Notes: generated by a model not told the origin, from the sequence alone. 64,000 bases of DNA from Verrucomicrobium spinosum DSM 4136 = JCM 18804 (GCF_000172155.1 NZ_ABIZ01000001.1:4931105-4995104), one strand, 5' to 3'. Shown: positions 9,283-18,765, counted from the first letter of the stretch. A program made the numbers and translations.

Positions 9283-10770
9283 ATGACTTCCGCCCCCTGC
9301 CCGTTTCGAGTCAATCGCATCGATCTGCGCGTGTTGCCCATGCGCACCCGATTTCCCTTCCGGTACGGCATCGCCTCCCTGGTCGCCCTGCCGCATCTGT
9401 TCGTAACGGTGGAACTGGAGGTCAACGGTCAATCCGTCATCGGACGGACGAGCGAGGGACTGCCGCCCAAGTGGTTCACAAAAGACCCCGGCACTCCCAA
9501 TGAGCTGGAAGTGGCCGGCATGCTGGCGGTCATCCAGAACGCCGTCCGTCTCGCCACCCTCCACGGCCGGGAGCCCGTCACCTGGTACCCGCTGGTCCGG
9601 CAACTGGCCGCGGAGCAGAAACTCTGGGCCTCCCGGCACGATCATCCGCCTCTGCTTTGGAATCTCGGCATCAGCCTGATGGAGCGGGCGCTGCTGGACG
9701 CCCTCTGCCAGGCCTGGCAGGAGCCACTGCATGCAGTGTTGCGCGGCCCAGCCCTCGGCATCCGCTGGAGCGAACTGCATCCTTCCCTCGCAGACGATGC
9801 GGTGCCGCCCTTCCTGGCCGATCCTCCTGCCAGTCAGCTCGCCCTGCGCCACACCATCGGCCTCGCAGATCCCCTCACCGCTGCTGACATCCCGTCCGGC
9901 GAAGAAGTGAACGATGGTCTGCCCCACACCCTGGACGACTGCATCCGGGCTTATGGCTTGCGTTATTTCAAGATCAAGCTCAGTGGCAATCTGGAGGCTG
10001 ACCGCCACCGCCTGACCTCTGTGGCATCGGTCATCCGCCAACACGCGTCTCCCGACTTTTCCGCCACCCTGGACGGCAACGAGAACTTCCAGGATCTGAC
10101 CGCATTTCGCGAGTGGTTCGAGGCACTAAACAGCGACCCCGGTCTGAAGGATTTCATGCCGCATGTGCTATGGATCGAGCAACCTCTGCATCGCGACTCT
10201 GCGTTGAATCCAGAACTTTTCGATGCCTTCCGCAACTGGCCTGAGGCACCTCGACTCATCATTGACGAGAGCGACGGTGAATCCGGCGCTCTCCAGACGG
10301 CGCTGGAACTCGGGTACTCCGGCGGCAGTCACAAGAACTGCAAAGGCATTCTCAAAGGCCTGGCCAATGCCGCAACCCTCCACGCCTTTCGGGCAGCGCA
10401 CCCGGAGCGCGATTTCATCCTTTCCGGCGAAGATCTCGCCAATGTCGGCCCCATACCCCTCACCCAGGACCTCGCCATGCAGGCCCTGCTGGGCATCCCC
10501 CATGTAGAGCGCAACGGTCACCACTATTTCCGCGGACTCTCCATGTACCCGGATGGAATAGGCGTCAGCGCAGCCACCCTCGCCGCCCACCCAGACCTCT
10601 ACCACCAGCTTCCCGACGGGCTGGCAACGCTGAACATCAGAGAGGGCTTTATTGCGATCGACTCCGTGAACCAAGCCCCCTTCGGCACGCCCGTGGCACC
10701 GCCGGTGGATCAACTGCCCACGGTAAAGGAATGGATCCTACAGGGTGGCTTGGGAGCGCTGGAGGGGTAG
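9283..10770 (+). CDS. Enolase-superfamily (mandelate racemase/muconate lactonizing-like) enzyme
   Basis: A 495-residue protein with the metal site and acid/base residues of the enolase superfamily: KIK at 230-232 (FKIKLSG), metal ligands D264 (LDGNENF), E299 (WIEQP) and D328 (IDESDG), and K351 (HKNCKG) as the opposing base. Such enzymes abstract a proton alpha to a carboxylate; subfamilies include racemases, dehydratases and cycloisomerases, and the substrate cannot be told here. It is about 100 residues longer than typical members, with an extended capping region (roughly 90-190). The ATG at 9283 was chosen over 9178 because homology-like sequence begins there and the earlier start would overlap the divergent gene. 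Confidence 0.85.
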   Translation: MTSAPCPFRVNRIDLRVLPMRTRFPFRYGIASLVALPHLFVTVELEVNGQSVIGRTSEGLPPKWFTKDPGTPNELEVAGMLAVIQNAVRLATLHGREPVTWYPLVRQLAAEQKLWASRHDHPPLLWNLGISLMERALLDALCQAWQEPLHAVLRGPALGIRWSELHPSLADDAVPPFLADPPASQLALRHTIGLADPLTAADIPSGEEVNDGLPHTLDDCIRAYGLRYFKIKLSGNLEADRHRLTSVASVIRQHASPDFSATLDGNENFQDLTAFREWFEALNSDPGLKDFMPHVLWIEQPLHRDSALNPELFDAFRNWPEAPRLIIDESDGESGALQTALELGYSGGSHKNCKGILKGLANAATLHAFRAAHPERDFILSGEDLANVGPIPLTQDLAMQALLGIPHVERNGHHYFRGLSMYPDGIGVSAATLAAHPDLYHQLPDGLATLNIREGFIAIDSVNQAPFGTPVAPPVDQLPTVKEWILQGGLGALEG

Positions 10771-10797
10771 CTGGCCTTTGCAAACTCACATCGAAGC

Positions 10798-11253
10798 ATG
10801 AAGAAGATACAAGGTGATCTGTTGAAACTCGCCCTGGCGGGAGAATTCGACGTCATCGTCCACGGCTGCAACTGCCATTGCACCATGGGGGCCGGCATTG
10901 CCAAATCGATCAAATCCCTCTTTCCAGAGGCTTACGAAGCCGATTGTCAAACCAAGAAAGGTGATCGTGAAAAGCTGGGAACGATATCTCAGGCCTCCGT
11001 GAACCGTGACGGCACCAAGCTCACCATCGTCAACGCCTACACCCAGTTTCATTGGCGTGGCACGGGGGTCAAGGCTGACTACAACGCGATCCGCTCGATA
11101 ATGAGGGCGATCAAAAACAGCTACCACGGTTGGCGCATCGGCTATCCCCTCATCGGAGCAGGACTCGCTGGAGGAGATTGGCCCATCATCGAGGAAATAA
11201 TCAACGAAGAGCTTGATGGAGAAGACCACACACTCGTCAAGTATCATCCTTGA
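10798..11253 (+). CDS. Macro-domain protein (ADP-ribose-binding or hydrolase)
   Basis: A 151-residue single-domain macro protein. It starts with KKIQGDLL, then VIVHGCNCHCTMGAGIA, the adenine and distal-ribose binding loops of macro domains, and later IGYPLIGAGLAGGDW, the phosphate-binding loop. Close relatives bind ADP-ribose or act on Appr-1''-p or ADP-ribosylated targets. It lies 27 bp after the enolase-family gene on the same strand and may be co-transcribed, and it is immediately followed by the 147-bp repeat array. The start is the first ATG and matches the family N-terminus. Confidence 0.87.
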   Translation: MKKIQGDLLKLALAGEFDVIVHGCNCHCTMGAGIAKSIKSLFPEAYEADCQTKKGDREKLGTISQASVNRDGTKLTIVNAYTQFHWRGTGVKADYNAIRSIMRAIKNSYHGWRIGYPLIGAGLAGGDWPIIEEIINEELDGEDHTLVKYHP

Positions 11254-11284
11254 GCGTACCCAGCAGCTCGCAAGGAGGCTCGTA

Positions 11285-12426
11285 GCTAGATTCGTCAGAG
11301 TGCTGAAGGCGCGCCATGGCATGCAGCGTCTCAAGGGCAAGTCACGTGCTTCGTGCGTTGAGCACCCTCTCCGCGTTCTCACGAACGCAGCCACGAGCAC
11401 CCTTTGGCGGGAGCACCTAGGAAATTAGAGGCTGCACTCGTCAGAGTGCGGAGGGGTGCGCCATGGCATGCAACGTCTCAAGGGCAAGCCACGTGATTCG
11501 TGCGTTGGGCACCCTCTCCGCGTTCTCACGAACGCAGCCACGAGTGCCCTGTGGCGGGAGCACAGAGGCAGCAAGTAGCTGCACTCGTCAAAGTGCGGAG
11601 GGGCGCGCCATGGCATGCAGCGTCTTGAGGGCAAGTCACGTGTTTCGTGCGTTGGGCGCCCTCTCCGCGTTCTCACGAACGCAGCCACGAGTGCCCTGTG
11701 GCGGGAGCACAGAGGCAGCAAGTGGCTGCACTCGTCAGAGTGCGGAGGGGTGAGCCATGGCATGCAGCGTCTTGAGGGCAAGTCACGTGCTTCGTGCGTT
11801 GGGCACCCTCTCCGCGTTCTCACGAACGCAGCCACGAGTCACCTTTGGCGGGAGCACCTAGGAAATTAGTGGCTGCACTCGTCAGAGTGCGGAGGGGTGC
11901 GCCATGGCATGCAGCGTCTCAAGGGCAAGTCACGTGTTTCGTGCGTTGGGCACTCTCTCCGCGTTCTCACGAACGCAGCCACGAGTCACCTTTGGCGGGA
12001 GCACCTAGGAAATTAGTGGCTGCACTCGTCAGAGTGCGGAGGGGTGCGCCATGGCATGCAGCGTCTCAAGGGCAAGTCACGTGTTTCGTGCGTTGGGCAC
12101 CCTCTCCGCGTTCTCACGAACGCAGCCACGAGTCACCTTTGGCGGGAGCACCTAGGAAATTAGTGGCTGCACTCGTCAGAGTGCGGAGGGGTGAGCCATG
12201 GCATGCAACGTCTCAAGGGCAAGCCACGTGATTCGTGCGTTGGGCACCCTCTCCTCGTTCTCACGAACGCAGCCACGAGTCACCTTTGGCGGGAGCACCT
12301 AGGAAATTAGTGGCTGCACTCGTCAGAGTGCGGAGGGGTGCGCCATGGCATGCAGCGTCTTGAGGGCAAGTAACGTGATTCGTGCGTTGGACACCCTCTC
12401 CGCGTTCTCACGAACGCAGCCACGAG
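11285..12426. repeat. Array of eight 147-bp tandem repeats with paired REP-like hairpins
   Basis: Copies begin at 11285, 11432, 11579, 11726, 11873, 12020, 12167 and 12314; the period is exactly 147 bp each time, the first copy is degenerate and the last is cut short. Every unit contains hairpin GCACTCGTCAGAGTGC near its left end and GCGTTCTCACGAACGC near its right end. Read on opposite strands these are two versions of one element (both preceded by GTGGCT and followed by GGAG and then GGGTGC), so each unit is an inverted pair, like a BIME. The array fills the convergent gap between the macro-domain gene and the kinase-like gene. The frames inside do not stay open through the array, so it is taken as non-coding. 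Confidence 0.93.
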
Positions 12427-12459
12427 ATTCCCATCGCTCAACCAGCGCAGCGCCTCAAC

Positions 12460-15045
12460 TCACTTGATCTTCCCCAGTCTCTCCTTGCTCCAGGAAAGTC
12501 CAGCCTCGATCGTTTCATCCGTGCCGTGTCGGGTCTGGACGGCCGACCATTGCTCAGACGCCTTGGTGAAATACACCTTGGCCAGCTTGGAGTCTTTGGC
12601 CACTTCACCGCTGTGCCCCAGGATGCCATACAGCTGAGCCAGCAACACGCCACAGCTCTTGCGATCCATTTCATCCAGATGAGCCCCCCCTTCCTTGAGC
12701 AGGCCAGAGAGCCGGTCAATCGCCTGATTGGCCACTGGAATGGCATCCTTGGGTTTGCCCAGATCACACATCAACTGGGCACTCATGCCCTGCTGGCGGG
12801 CCAGCTCGGTGAGGAAGCGCGTGTTGTCGGGATTGTCCTTGCTGAGGTCTTCCATGGTCTTCACCGCCATGTCCTGTTTGCGGCGAGCTTCAGCAGCATT
12901 GCCCATGTCACGCTCCAGCGCAGCAAGGTCCCCATAGTTGCGAGCCAGAAGAAAGCGGGCGTCCGCCCACTGCGGGTGCACGCGGACCAGCTCTATCAAG
13001 ATCGCCTGAGCCTCTGACTGGGCATCCTTGGCATCCGTGTTACCGAGCTTCCCAGCGACTATTTCCCCGAACTCGATGTACGATTCCGCCAGCGTCAGCG
13101 CCTGCTCCTGGTTGTTGGGCTTGGAGCGCTCCACCAGCTTCACCATCACCTCCATGGAGTCGAAGAGGGAACGCATTGCATCATCGAGCCTGCCCTCATC
13201 CCGCAGAGAGAGCGCCCGCTCGATCTGGCTGCGTGAAAGCAGAAACTGCTCATCTGCCGAGAGTTCCTCGCCTACGAGCTTGGGATTCAGCACGGTCGGC
13301 ACTTTTCCCAATGCATGCTCCGCCACCGCCCCCTCGCCATCGCGGCGGGCCCGCTTGCCCAGTTCATACCAGGCCGAGGCGCACTCGAAACGCGTGTTGC
13401 GATCCTTCGGATTCGCCTCCACTGCGGGCGTCAGAAAAGTCACCGCCTGCTGGTAGAGCACGAGGGCATCACTGCGGTGCCCCGCCTCCGCCTTGAGCAA
13501 GCCGAGCCACCGGCAGGTGCGCCCCAGCATCGTCTCCAGCCGCGCCTTGTCTTTGTGATCCGGCTCGTTTTTCAGCAGGGTCGCCAGAGCCATCTGCGCC
13601 TCCTCCATCCAGTTCGCCGCCTCTGGTCGTTGATTCTTGCGAAGAAGCAACTGCGCCGTGTTGAAGTAGTTGCGAGCCCGCTCAGGCAACCGCTCGGGAT
13701 CCTCCTTGATGCGATCGCGCTCCCGTTCGTAGAAAGACAGCGCATCATTGACCTGCTTGGCGGAGATCTCAGCCTGCAGGCCCAGACCTGTCGGCGTCTG
13801 CAGGAGCAGCGTGAGGAACTGATCCACCGCAGAATGAGACATCTCTAGAGAGGCCTCGGACTTGATTCTGGCCGCCTTGGCAGCCGCCACCTCACGGGCC
13901 AGATTGCCCACCTGGGACTGAAGATCCGTCACGGTCACCTCAAACAGGGCATCCTTCTGGACGTTGGCAGTTTCCGCCTTCTTCGCCCGACGCGTCGTAG
14001 CAAATCCATAAATGGTGCCATAGACCGCAGCGACCAGGAATGCAGCGGCGAGAATGATGGACGTGGACCGGAGCAGCACCAACCGCCGGATCTGGCGACG
14101 ACGCTCCACATCGATCTTGCCCCGGGCATCTTCCAGCAGGTAGTCCGCCTCCAGTCGCTCGAACTCTCGCATGACTTCCCGTAGATCAGGCCAGCGATGT
14201 CGTGGATCCAGCGCCAGGCAGCGCTCGACGACCTGCCGTCGGCGCTCATCCCACTTCGTGCGGGTCTTCGTGGGCCAGCCAATCTCGGGCTGCCGACGCA
14301 CGGCCGCCATGATAGCCGGATTGTCAAAAGTGGCTGACACACCCCCGCGGTCACCCGTGTGACGCTTGCGCTGGCGTTCGTACTCTTCCTCCGCACGAGG
14401 GAATCGCCCTGTGAGCAGCCGATAGGCGACTACGCCGAAAGCATAGACGTCCCAAGCCGTCCCCTGAGTGGCCAGGGCATCAGGATGCTCCGCCTGCTCC
14501 GGCGGCACATACATAAAGTGGTCTGTCGCTTCAAAATGATGCACGCCCCCTATCCAGCCCTGCACGACGTCAGTGATCTTTGTGGCGCTGGCGGGGTCAT
14601 CCTCCAACAGCACATTCCGGGGCTTCAGATTGCAATGCACCAGGTTGTGCTTGTGCAGCCATGCCATGGCGTCGCACACCTCATAGATGTAACGCCAGGC
14701 TTCTTCCGGCCCCACATTGCCACAGCAGCTTTCCAGCGTGGGCGTCTCCCATGTACGGCGGCCCTTGCCATCCTCGGTGGTAAAACCCACCAGCGGCGTG
14801 GCCACGAAGTAGGGGCTGCTGTCAAAATCGAACGCTGTGACCGGGAGCAATCCCGGATGCTCCGGCATCTGCTGGAGGCCCCGCATGGCAATGCCCAGCA
14901 GCTTGCGATTGATCGCCATGCTGCTGAAGACTTTGACCGCGGCGGTAGTCCGGTTGTCCGCCGTGACTGCCCGGTAAACCGCTCCGCAACTCCCCTTTCC
15001 AATCAAATCCTGCAACTCAAGACCTGCAATCTGCGGCAAACTCAT
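12460..15045 (-). CDS. Membrane-anchored Ser/Thr kinase-like protein with TPR-like C-terminus, probable pseudokinase
   Basis: 861 residues from the ATG at 15045. Residues 10-300 form a bacterial Hanks-type kinase fold: glycine loop GKGSCGAVY (16-24), ATP-site lysine K38, TDV (D159) in place of DFG, and VPPEQ (180-184) in place of APE. The catalytic loop reads HCNLKPRN (137-144) instead of HRDLKPxN, so the catalytic Asp is Asn (AAT codon). One transmembrane helix lies at about 322-349, and residues 360-861 are helical repeats resembling TPRs, probably outside the membrane. The usual architecture in PVC bacteria is the same but with an active kinase. It lies downstream of glgB on the same strand with a 145-bp gap. 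An in-frame start at 15102 is less likely because the fold begins right after 15045. Confidence 0.85.
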   Translation of the reverse strand: MSLPQIAGLELQDLIGKGSCGAVYRAVTADNRTTAAVKVFSSMAINRKLLGIAMRGLQQMPEHPGLLPVTAFDFDSSPYFVATPLVGFTTEDGKGRRTWETPTLESCCGNVGPEEAWRYIYEVCDAMAWLHKHNLVHCNLKPRNVLLEDDPASATKITDVVQGWIGGVHHFEATDHFMYVPPEQAEHPDALATQGTAWDVYAFGVVAYRLLTGRFPRAEEEYERQRKRHTGDRGGVSATFDNPAIMAAVRRQPEIGWPTKTRTKWDERRRQVVERCLALDPRHRWPDLREVMREFERLEADYLLEDARGKIDVERRRQIRRLVLLRSTSIILAAAFLVAAVYGTIYGFATTRRAKKAETANVQKDALFEVTVTDLQSQVGNLAREVAAAKAARIKSEASLEMSHSAVDQFLTLLLQTPTGLGLQAEISAKQVNDALSFYERERDRIKEDPERLPERARNYFNTAQLLLRKNQRPEAANWMEEAQMALATLLKNEPDHKDKARLETMLGRTCRWLGLLKAEAGHRSDALVLYQQAVTFLTPAVEANPKDRNTRFECASAWYELGKRARRDGEGAVAEHALGKVPTVLNPKLVGEELSADEQFLLSRSQIERALSLRDEGRLDDAMRSLFDSMEVMVKLVERSKPNNQEQALTLAESYIEFGEIVAGKLGNTDAKDAQSEAQAILIELVRVHPQWADARFLLARNYGDLAALERDMGNAAEARRKQDMAVKTMEDLSKDNPDNTRFLTELARQQGMSAQLMCDLGKPKDAIPVANQAIDRLSGLLKEGGAHLDEMDRKSCGVLLAQLYGILGHSGEVAKDSKLAKVYFTKASEQWSAVQTRHGTDETIEAGLSWSKERLGKIK

Positions 15046-15190
15046 GGCAGCTTTCCTTTGATAATTTTCTCTGAGGATGGGGCAATCACTCCTCAATAGC
15101 AAGAATGTACCTCATTTCCGGGACACCGCCAGCCCCCTCCAGAGCAAGGAGGAGCCAAGGCGAGTGCCCCGGTACGGTAAACGTCTGCGA

Positions 15191-17380
15191 CTAGGCCCTT
15201 TGCAACACCACCGTGGCCAAAGGCGGGACCGTGACCTCCACCGACCATGGCTGGCCCTGCCACGGGGTGGGCTGCGCCTGCATTCCGCCGGCATTCCCCA
15301 CCCCAGAGCCACCATAGCTGACGGCATCCGAGTTGAGCAACTCCTTGTAGAAGCCAGCTTCCTCCACCCCCATCCGGTAGCCCGGACGCGGCACCGGGGT
15401 GGCGTTCACGAGCACATAGCAAGTACGCCCCTCCGGGTCCTTGCGGCCAAAGGCGAAGAGGCTGTTCTCATAGTCGTTGGGCTCCAACCACCAGAAGCCT
15501 CCGGCCTCATGATCGCGGCTGTGCAACGCCTTCTCACGGGTGTACAGGTGGTTCAGATCCCGCACCATAGACTGTAGCCCGCGGTGTTCCTCACCATAGA
15601 GCACCTCCCAGTCCAGAGACTGCTGGTAGTTCCACTCCCTCCATTGGCCGATCTCGCAGCCCATGAACAGGAGCTTCTTCCCGGGGTGCATCCACATCCA
15701 GGCATAGAACATCCGCAGGTTGGCAAACTTCTGCCAGCGATCCCCCGGCATCTTGTCCAGGAGGGACTTCTTGCCATGCACCACTTCATCGTGGCTGAGC
15801 ACGAGGATGAAATTCTCATCATAGGCATAGAGCATGGAGAAGGTGGCCTCCCCATGGTGGTGCTTGCGGTGCACCGGCTCCTTTTCCATGTAGCGCAGGG
15901 TGTCGTTCATCCACCCCATGTTCCATTTAAAGCCAAAACCCAGACCACCCGTGCTCACCGGCCGGGACACCCCGCTCCAGGCCGTGCTCTCCTCAGCGAT
16001 CATGGCGATGCCCGGGAAGCGGGAGTAGCACTGATAGTTCAGCTCCCGCATGAACTCGATGGCTTCCAAGTTCTCGCGTCCGCCGTAGCGGTTGGGCACC
16101 CACTGGCCCGCCTCGCGGGAGTAGTCCAGGTAGATCATGGAGGCCACCGCATCCACGCGGATGCCGTCAATGTGGTACATCTCCAGCCAGAAGAGGGCAT
16201 TGGCGATGAGGAAATTCCTCACCTCATTGCGACCAAAATTGAAGATCAGAGTGCCCCAGTCCATGTGCTCGCCCTGGCGGGGGTCGGCATGCTCATAGAG
16301 CGCCGTACCGTCGAAGCGCGCCAGACCGTGGGCATCCTTGGGGAAGTGCGCCGGCACCCAGTCCACGATCACCCCCAGGCCAGCCTGGTGACAGCGATCC
16401 ACAAACTCCCGGAACTCATCCGGATTCCCATGGCGACTCGTCGGCGCGAAGTACCCTCCCACCTGATAGCCCCAAGATCCGTCAAAGGGGAACTCGCTCA
16501 CTGGCATGAGCTCGATGTGCGTGAATCCCAGATCCTTCACATACGGGATCAGCTCATCGGCCAGTTCGCGATACGTGAGCATCCGCCCCCCTTCCCGCCT
16601 GCGCCAGGAGCCGAGGTGCACCTCGTAGATGCTCATGGCCGTGCGGTAGAGGCTGCGGTCCTTGCGCTGGCTCATCCAGGCGTCATCGCTCCACCGATAG
16701 TGGTGGAAGTCCCACGTGAGCGAGGCGGTCTGCGGCCCATGCTGGGAGAAGAAGGCAAAGGGATCACTCTTGATGAAGAGGGCCCCATTCTCCCCAATGA
16801 GCTCAAACTTGTAGTGCACCAGACTGGCCAGCCCGGGGATGAACAGCTCCCAGATGCCAGACTCCACCCGGCAGCGCATGGGGTTCACCCGACCATCCCA
16901 GCCGTTGAAATCCCCCACCACGCTGACCCGCTTCGCATTCGGGGCCCACACGGCAAAGAGAACCCCTTCGATCCCGTTGAACGTCCTGCGATGCGCCCCC
17001 AGCACCTCATACAGATGCCAGTGCTTGCCCTCGCGGAAATAGTGCATGTCCTGCTCCCCCAGGCAGAGGCCAAAGGAATAGGGATCCGACTGGCGGTGCA
17101 CCTTCCCATCCTGGGTATGCCAGACCAGTTCATACGGCTGCCCCCAGCATTTCGAAGGCAGGGCCACCTCGAACAGTCCATTGGGATGCAGCAGATCTCC
17201 AACAAAAGTCTCTCCGGTGGCATTGAGCACCACGCTCAGAGTATGGGCCTGGGGTTGGAGGGAGCGGACCGTGACTTTTCCATCAGCGGAGACGTGGGGT
17301 CCCAAATAGCTGAAGGGATCGGTGTGAGTGGCGTCTAGAATTTTCCGGGCTTGCTCGTCGAGTGGGTACGTCAGGGCCAT
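15191..17380 (-). CDS. glgB: 1,4-alpha-glucan branching enzyme
   Basis: 729 residues, the normal length for bacterial GlgB, which cuts alpha-1,4 chains and re-attaches them as alpha-1,6 branches during glycogen synthesis. An N-terminal glucan-binding segment (DPFSYLGPHV) and a CBM48 domain (VWAPNAKRVSVVGDFNGW) precede the GH13 barrel. Catalytic positions can be placed: D410 in DGIRVDAVASM, E463/E464 in MIAEEST, and D531 in LSHDEVVHGK. It follows the GT4 gene by only 10 bp on the same strand, so both are likely one operon. Confidence 0.96.
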   Translation of the reverse strand: MALTYPLDEQARKILDATHTDPFSYLGPHVSADGKVTVRSLQPQAHTLSVVLNATGETFVGDLLHPNGLFEVALPSKCWGQPYELVWHTQDGKVHRQSDPYSFGLCLGEQDMHYFREGKHWHLYEVLGAHRRTFNGIEGVLFAVWAPNAKRVSVVGDFNGWDGRVNPMRCRVESGIWELFIPGLASLVHYKFELIGENGALFIKSDPFAFFSQHGPQTASLTWDFHHYRWSDDAWMSQRKDRSLYRTAMSIYEVHLGSWRRREGGRMLTYRELADELIPYVKDLGFTHIELMPVSEFPFDGSWGYQVGGYFAPTSRHGNPDEFREFVDRCHQAGLGVIVDWVPAHFPKDAHGLARFDGTALYEHADPRQGEHMDWGTLIFNFGRNEVRNFLIANALFWLEMYHIDGIRVDAVASMIYLDYSREAGQWVPNRYGGRENLEAIEFMRELNYQCYSRFPGIAMIAEESTAWSGVSRPVSTGGLGFGFKWNMGWMNDTLRYMEKEPVHRKHHHGEATFSMLYAYDENFILVLSHDEVVHGKKSLLDKMPGDRWQKFANLRMFYAWMWMHPGKKLLFMGCEIGQWREWNYQQSLDWEVLYGEEHRGLQSMVRDLNHLYTREKALHSRDHEAGGFWWLEPNDYENSLFAFGRKDPEGRTCYVLVNATPVPRPGYRMGVEEAGFYKELLNSDAVSYGGSGVGNAGGMQAQPTPWQGQPWSVEVTVPPLATVVLQRA

Positions 17381-17390
17381 GTTTTACTAC

Positions 17391-18518
17391 TTAGCGTTCC
17401 TTGATCAGAGGCTCAAGGTATTCCTTGAAGATGTGCTTCCACCCGAATCGCCGCATGACGGTCTTCCTGACCGTACTACAATGATCGGACCTCACACTTT
17501 TAAGCACCAACCGCGCCACTTCTGCTGGAGGTGATGCCAGATCAAAAAACACTGCAAAATCCCCCGCCACCTCCCGGTGCGGCGGGATGTCTGAGCAGAA
17601 CACCGGCAACCGATGCAGGGCAGCCTCCACCAAAGGAAGACCGAACCCCTCGCTGCGACTGGGGAAGATGAGCGCGTCTGCGAGCCGGTACAGGCTGGCC
17701 ACGTCCGCATTCGTCACGGAAAAATCACGGGAGAGGAAGTGCACCCGATCTTCCAACCCAAACTGGGAAAGGGTCTCCGCGATTTGATCTGCATAGGCCG
17801 CCGACTCCTTACGGTGTGGGTCAGGTGCACCCGTCACAACGTAAGCCACATCGCACCCGGCATCCCGCAGGGCCGCCGTGATGGCCAGCCCCATCTCGAT
17901 ATTCTTCCTTGCCAGGACACGCGTGGGATGCACGAGCACAAGTTCCCGGTCCAGCACCTCCGTGCGTTGCACGAACCGCGCCACACTGGGTGTCAGCCCG
18001 AGCGCCTCTGTCACCTCCACCCCATTGGGTATGAGGCGACACTCCGGAACCGGCACTCCAAGACGCTCAGAAAAATACTGTCGGCGCACTTCCGATACCG
18101 CCACATGGACCACCCGTGCATCCAGCGCGGTGAAGGCCTCCCGCAAAACATCCACGTCATGTATCCAGTTCACAAAGCGGACCTCGGGCAGGTCGCGACT
18201 CAAACCCGCCAATGCTGAAGAAGCCGCCCAGTTGAACGGCATCGTGAGCATATTGTGAACGAGCACAACGTCCGCCTCCGTTAAGGCCCCTGCCAAGTCT
18301 TTGAACAGTTGATCCCCCTTCACCTCGTCCAAGGCTACATTCGCCTTCAGGCCGGGCAAAATTCGCATCTCCGCCGTGGCGACCGCAGCGCCCTCATTGC
18401 CACAGATCACGATCACCTTATGCCCGTGATCACTGAGCACCTTCGCCTGCTGCTCGATCACCCTTTCCACCCCGCCAATGACCGGCGAAGCTGCATAGTG
18501 GACAATGGCAATGCGCAT
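17391..18518 (-). CDS. GT4-type glycosyltransferase
   Basis: 375 residues with a GT-B fold of family 4. The N-terminus (IAIVHYAASPVIGGVERVI) is the acceptor-domain start with the GGVE loop; the C-terminal donor domain has LVHPTRVLARKNIEMGL and the nucleotide-sugar site SRSEGFGLPLVEAALH (E-x7-E). Family 4 enzymes transfer sugars with retention, often from UDP- or GDP-sugars; the acceptor is unknown. The 10-bp gap to glgB suggests a role in glucan or related storage or compatible-solute synthesis, but that is inference. No signal peptide; cytoplasmic. Confidence 0.85.
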   Translation of the reverse strand: MRIAIVHYAASPVIGGVERVIEQQAKVLSDHGHKVIVICGNEGAAVATAEMRILPGLKANVALDEVKGDQLFKDLAGALTEADVVLVHNMLTMPFNWAASSALAGLSRDLPEVRFVNWIHDVDVLREAFTALDARVVHVAVSEVRRQYFSERLGVPVPECRLIPNGVEVTEALGLTPSVARFVQRTEVLDRELVLVHPTRVLARKNIEMGLAITAALRDAGCDVAYVVTGAPDPHRKESAAYADQIAETLSQFGLEDRVHFLSRDFSVTNADVASLYRLADALIFPSRSEGFGLPLVEAALHRLPVFCSDIPPHREVAGDFAVFFDLASPPAEVARLVLKSVRSDHCSTVRKTVMRRFGWKHIFKEYLEPLIKER

Positions 18519-18650
18519 AGACGGGGCGAGGGCTCACTTAAGGTGCTGCAACTGGTCACCCAGCCATAGAGCGAATCCCACAGAGTGGCAAGGCAGCAAG
18601 CAGGAAGAAGCTCACAGCTTCAGCCCCACCCGCCCCCCCAGAAGCAGCTC

Positions 18651-18674
18651 GTGGCTGCGTTTGTAAAAACGCGG
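18651..18674 (+). repeat. Solitary REP-like hairpin related to the 147-bp array
   Basis: GTGGCT followed by GCGTTTGTAAAAACGC (18657-18672) and GG. It has the same flanks and the same 6-bp stem with 4-base loop as the two hairpins of the 147-bp array, but with a third set of complementary stem bases (GTTT/AAAC instead of ACTC/GAGT or GTTC/GAAC). It stands alone in the 247-bp gap between the GT4 gene and leuS. Confidence 0.7.
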
Positions 18675-18765
18675 TCAGGGACGCCGAGAGGCAACGGACC
18701 CAAACCACGCCCAATACTCCCACCGCACCCCTCAGAGACAGGTGCGGCGGATTTCACTCCCTGCC

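Noticed and set aside
11425-12231. Open frames inside the 147-bp array, which would give 49-residue repeat proteins
   Set aside because: The period is a multiple of three, so frames recur, but they do not run through the whole array on either strand, and the bases are explained by hairpin pairing.
11285-12426. CRISPR array
   Set aside because: There are no unique spacers; the whole 147-bp unit repeats, and no cas genes are near.
14930-14965. GTAGTCCGGTTGTC at about 14945 as another copy of the dispersed repeat
   Set aside because: It lies inside the kinase coding sequence and matches only a short core; chance similarity is the simpler explanation.
15584-17338. A 584-codon plus-strand frame opposite glgB, and a 553-codon frame opposite pgi (60768-62429)
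   Set aside because: Both mirror clearly recognised enzymes with full motif sets; their own sequences show no family features.
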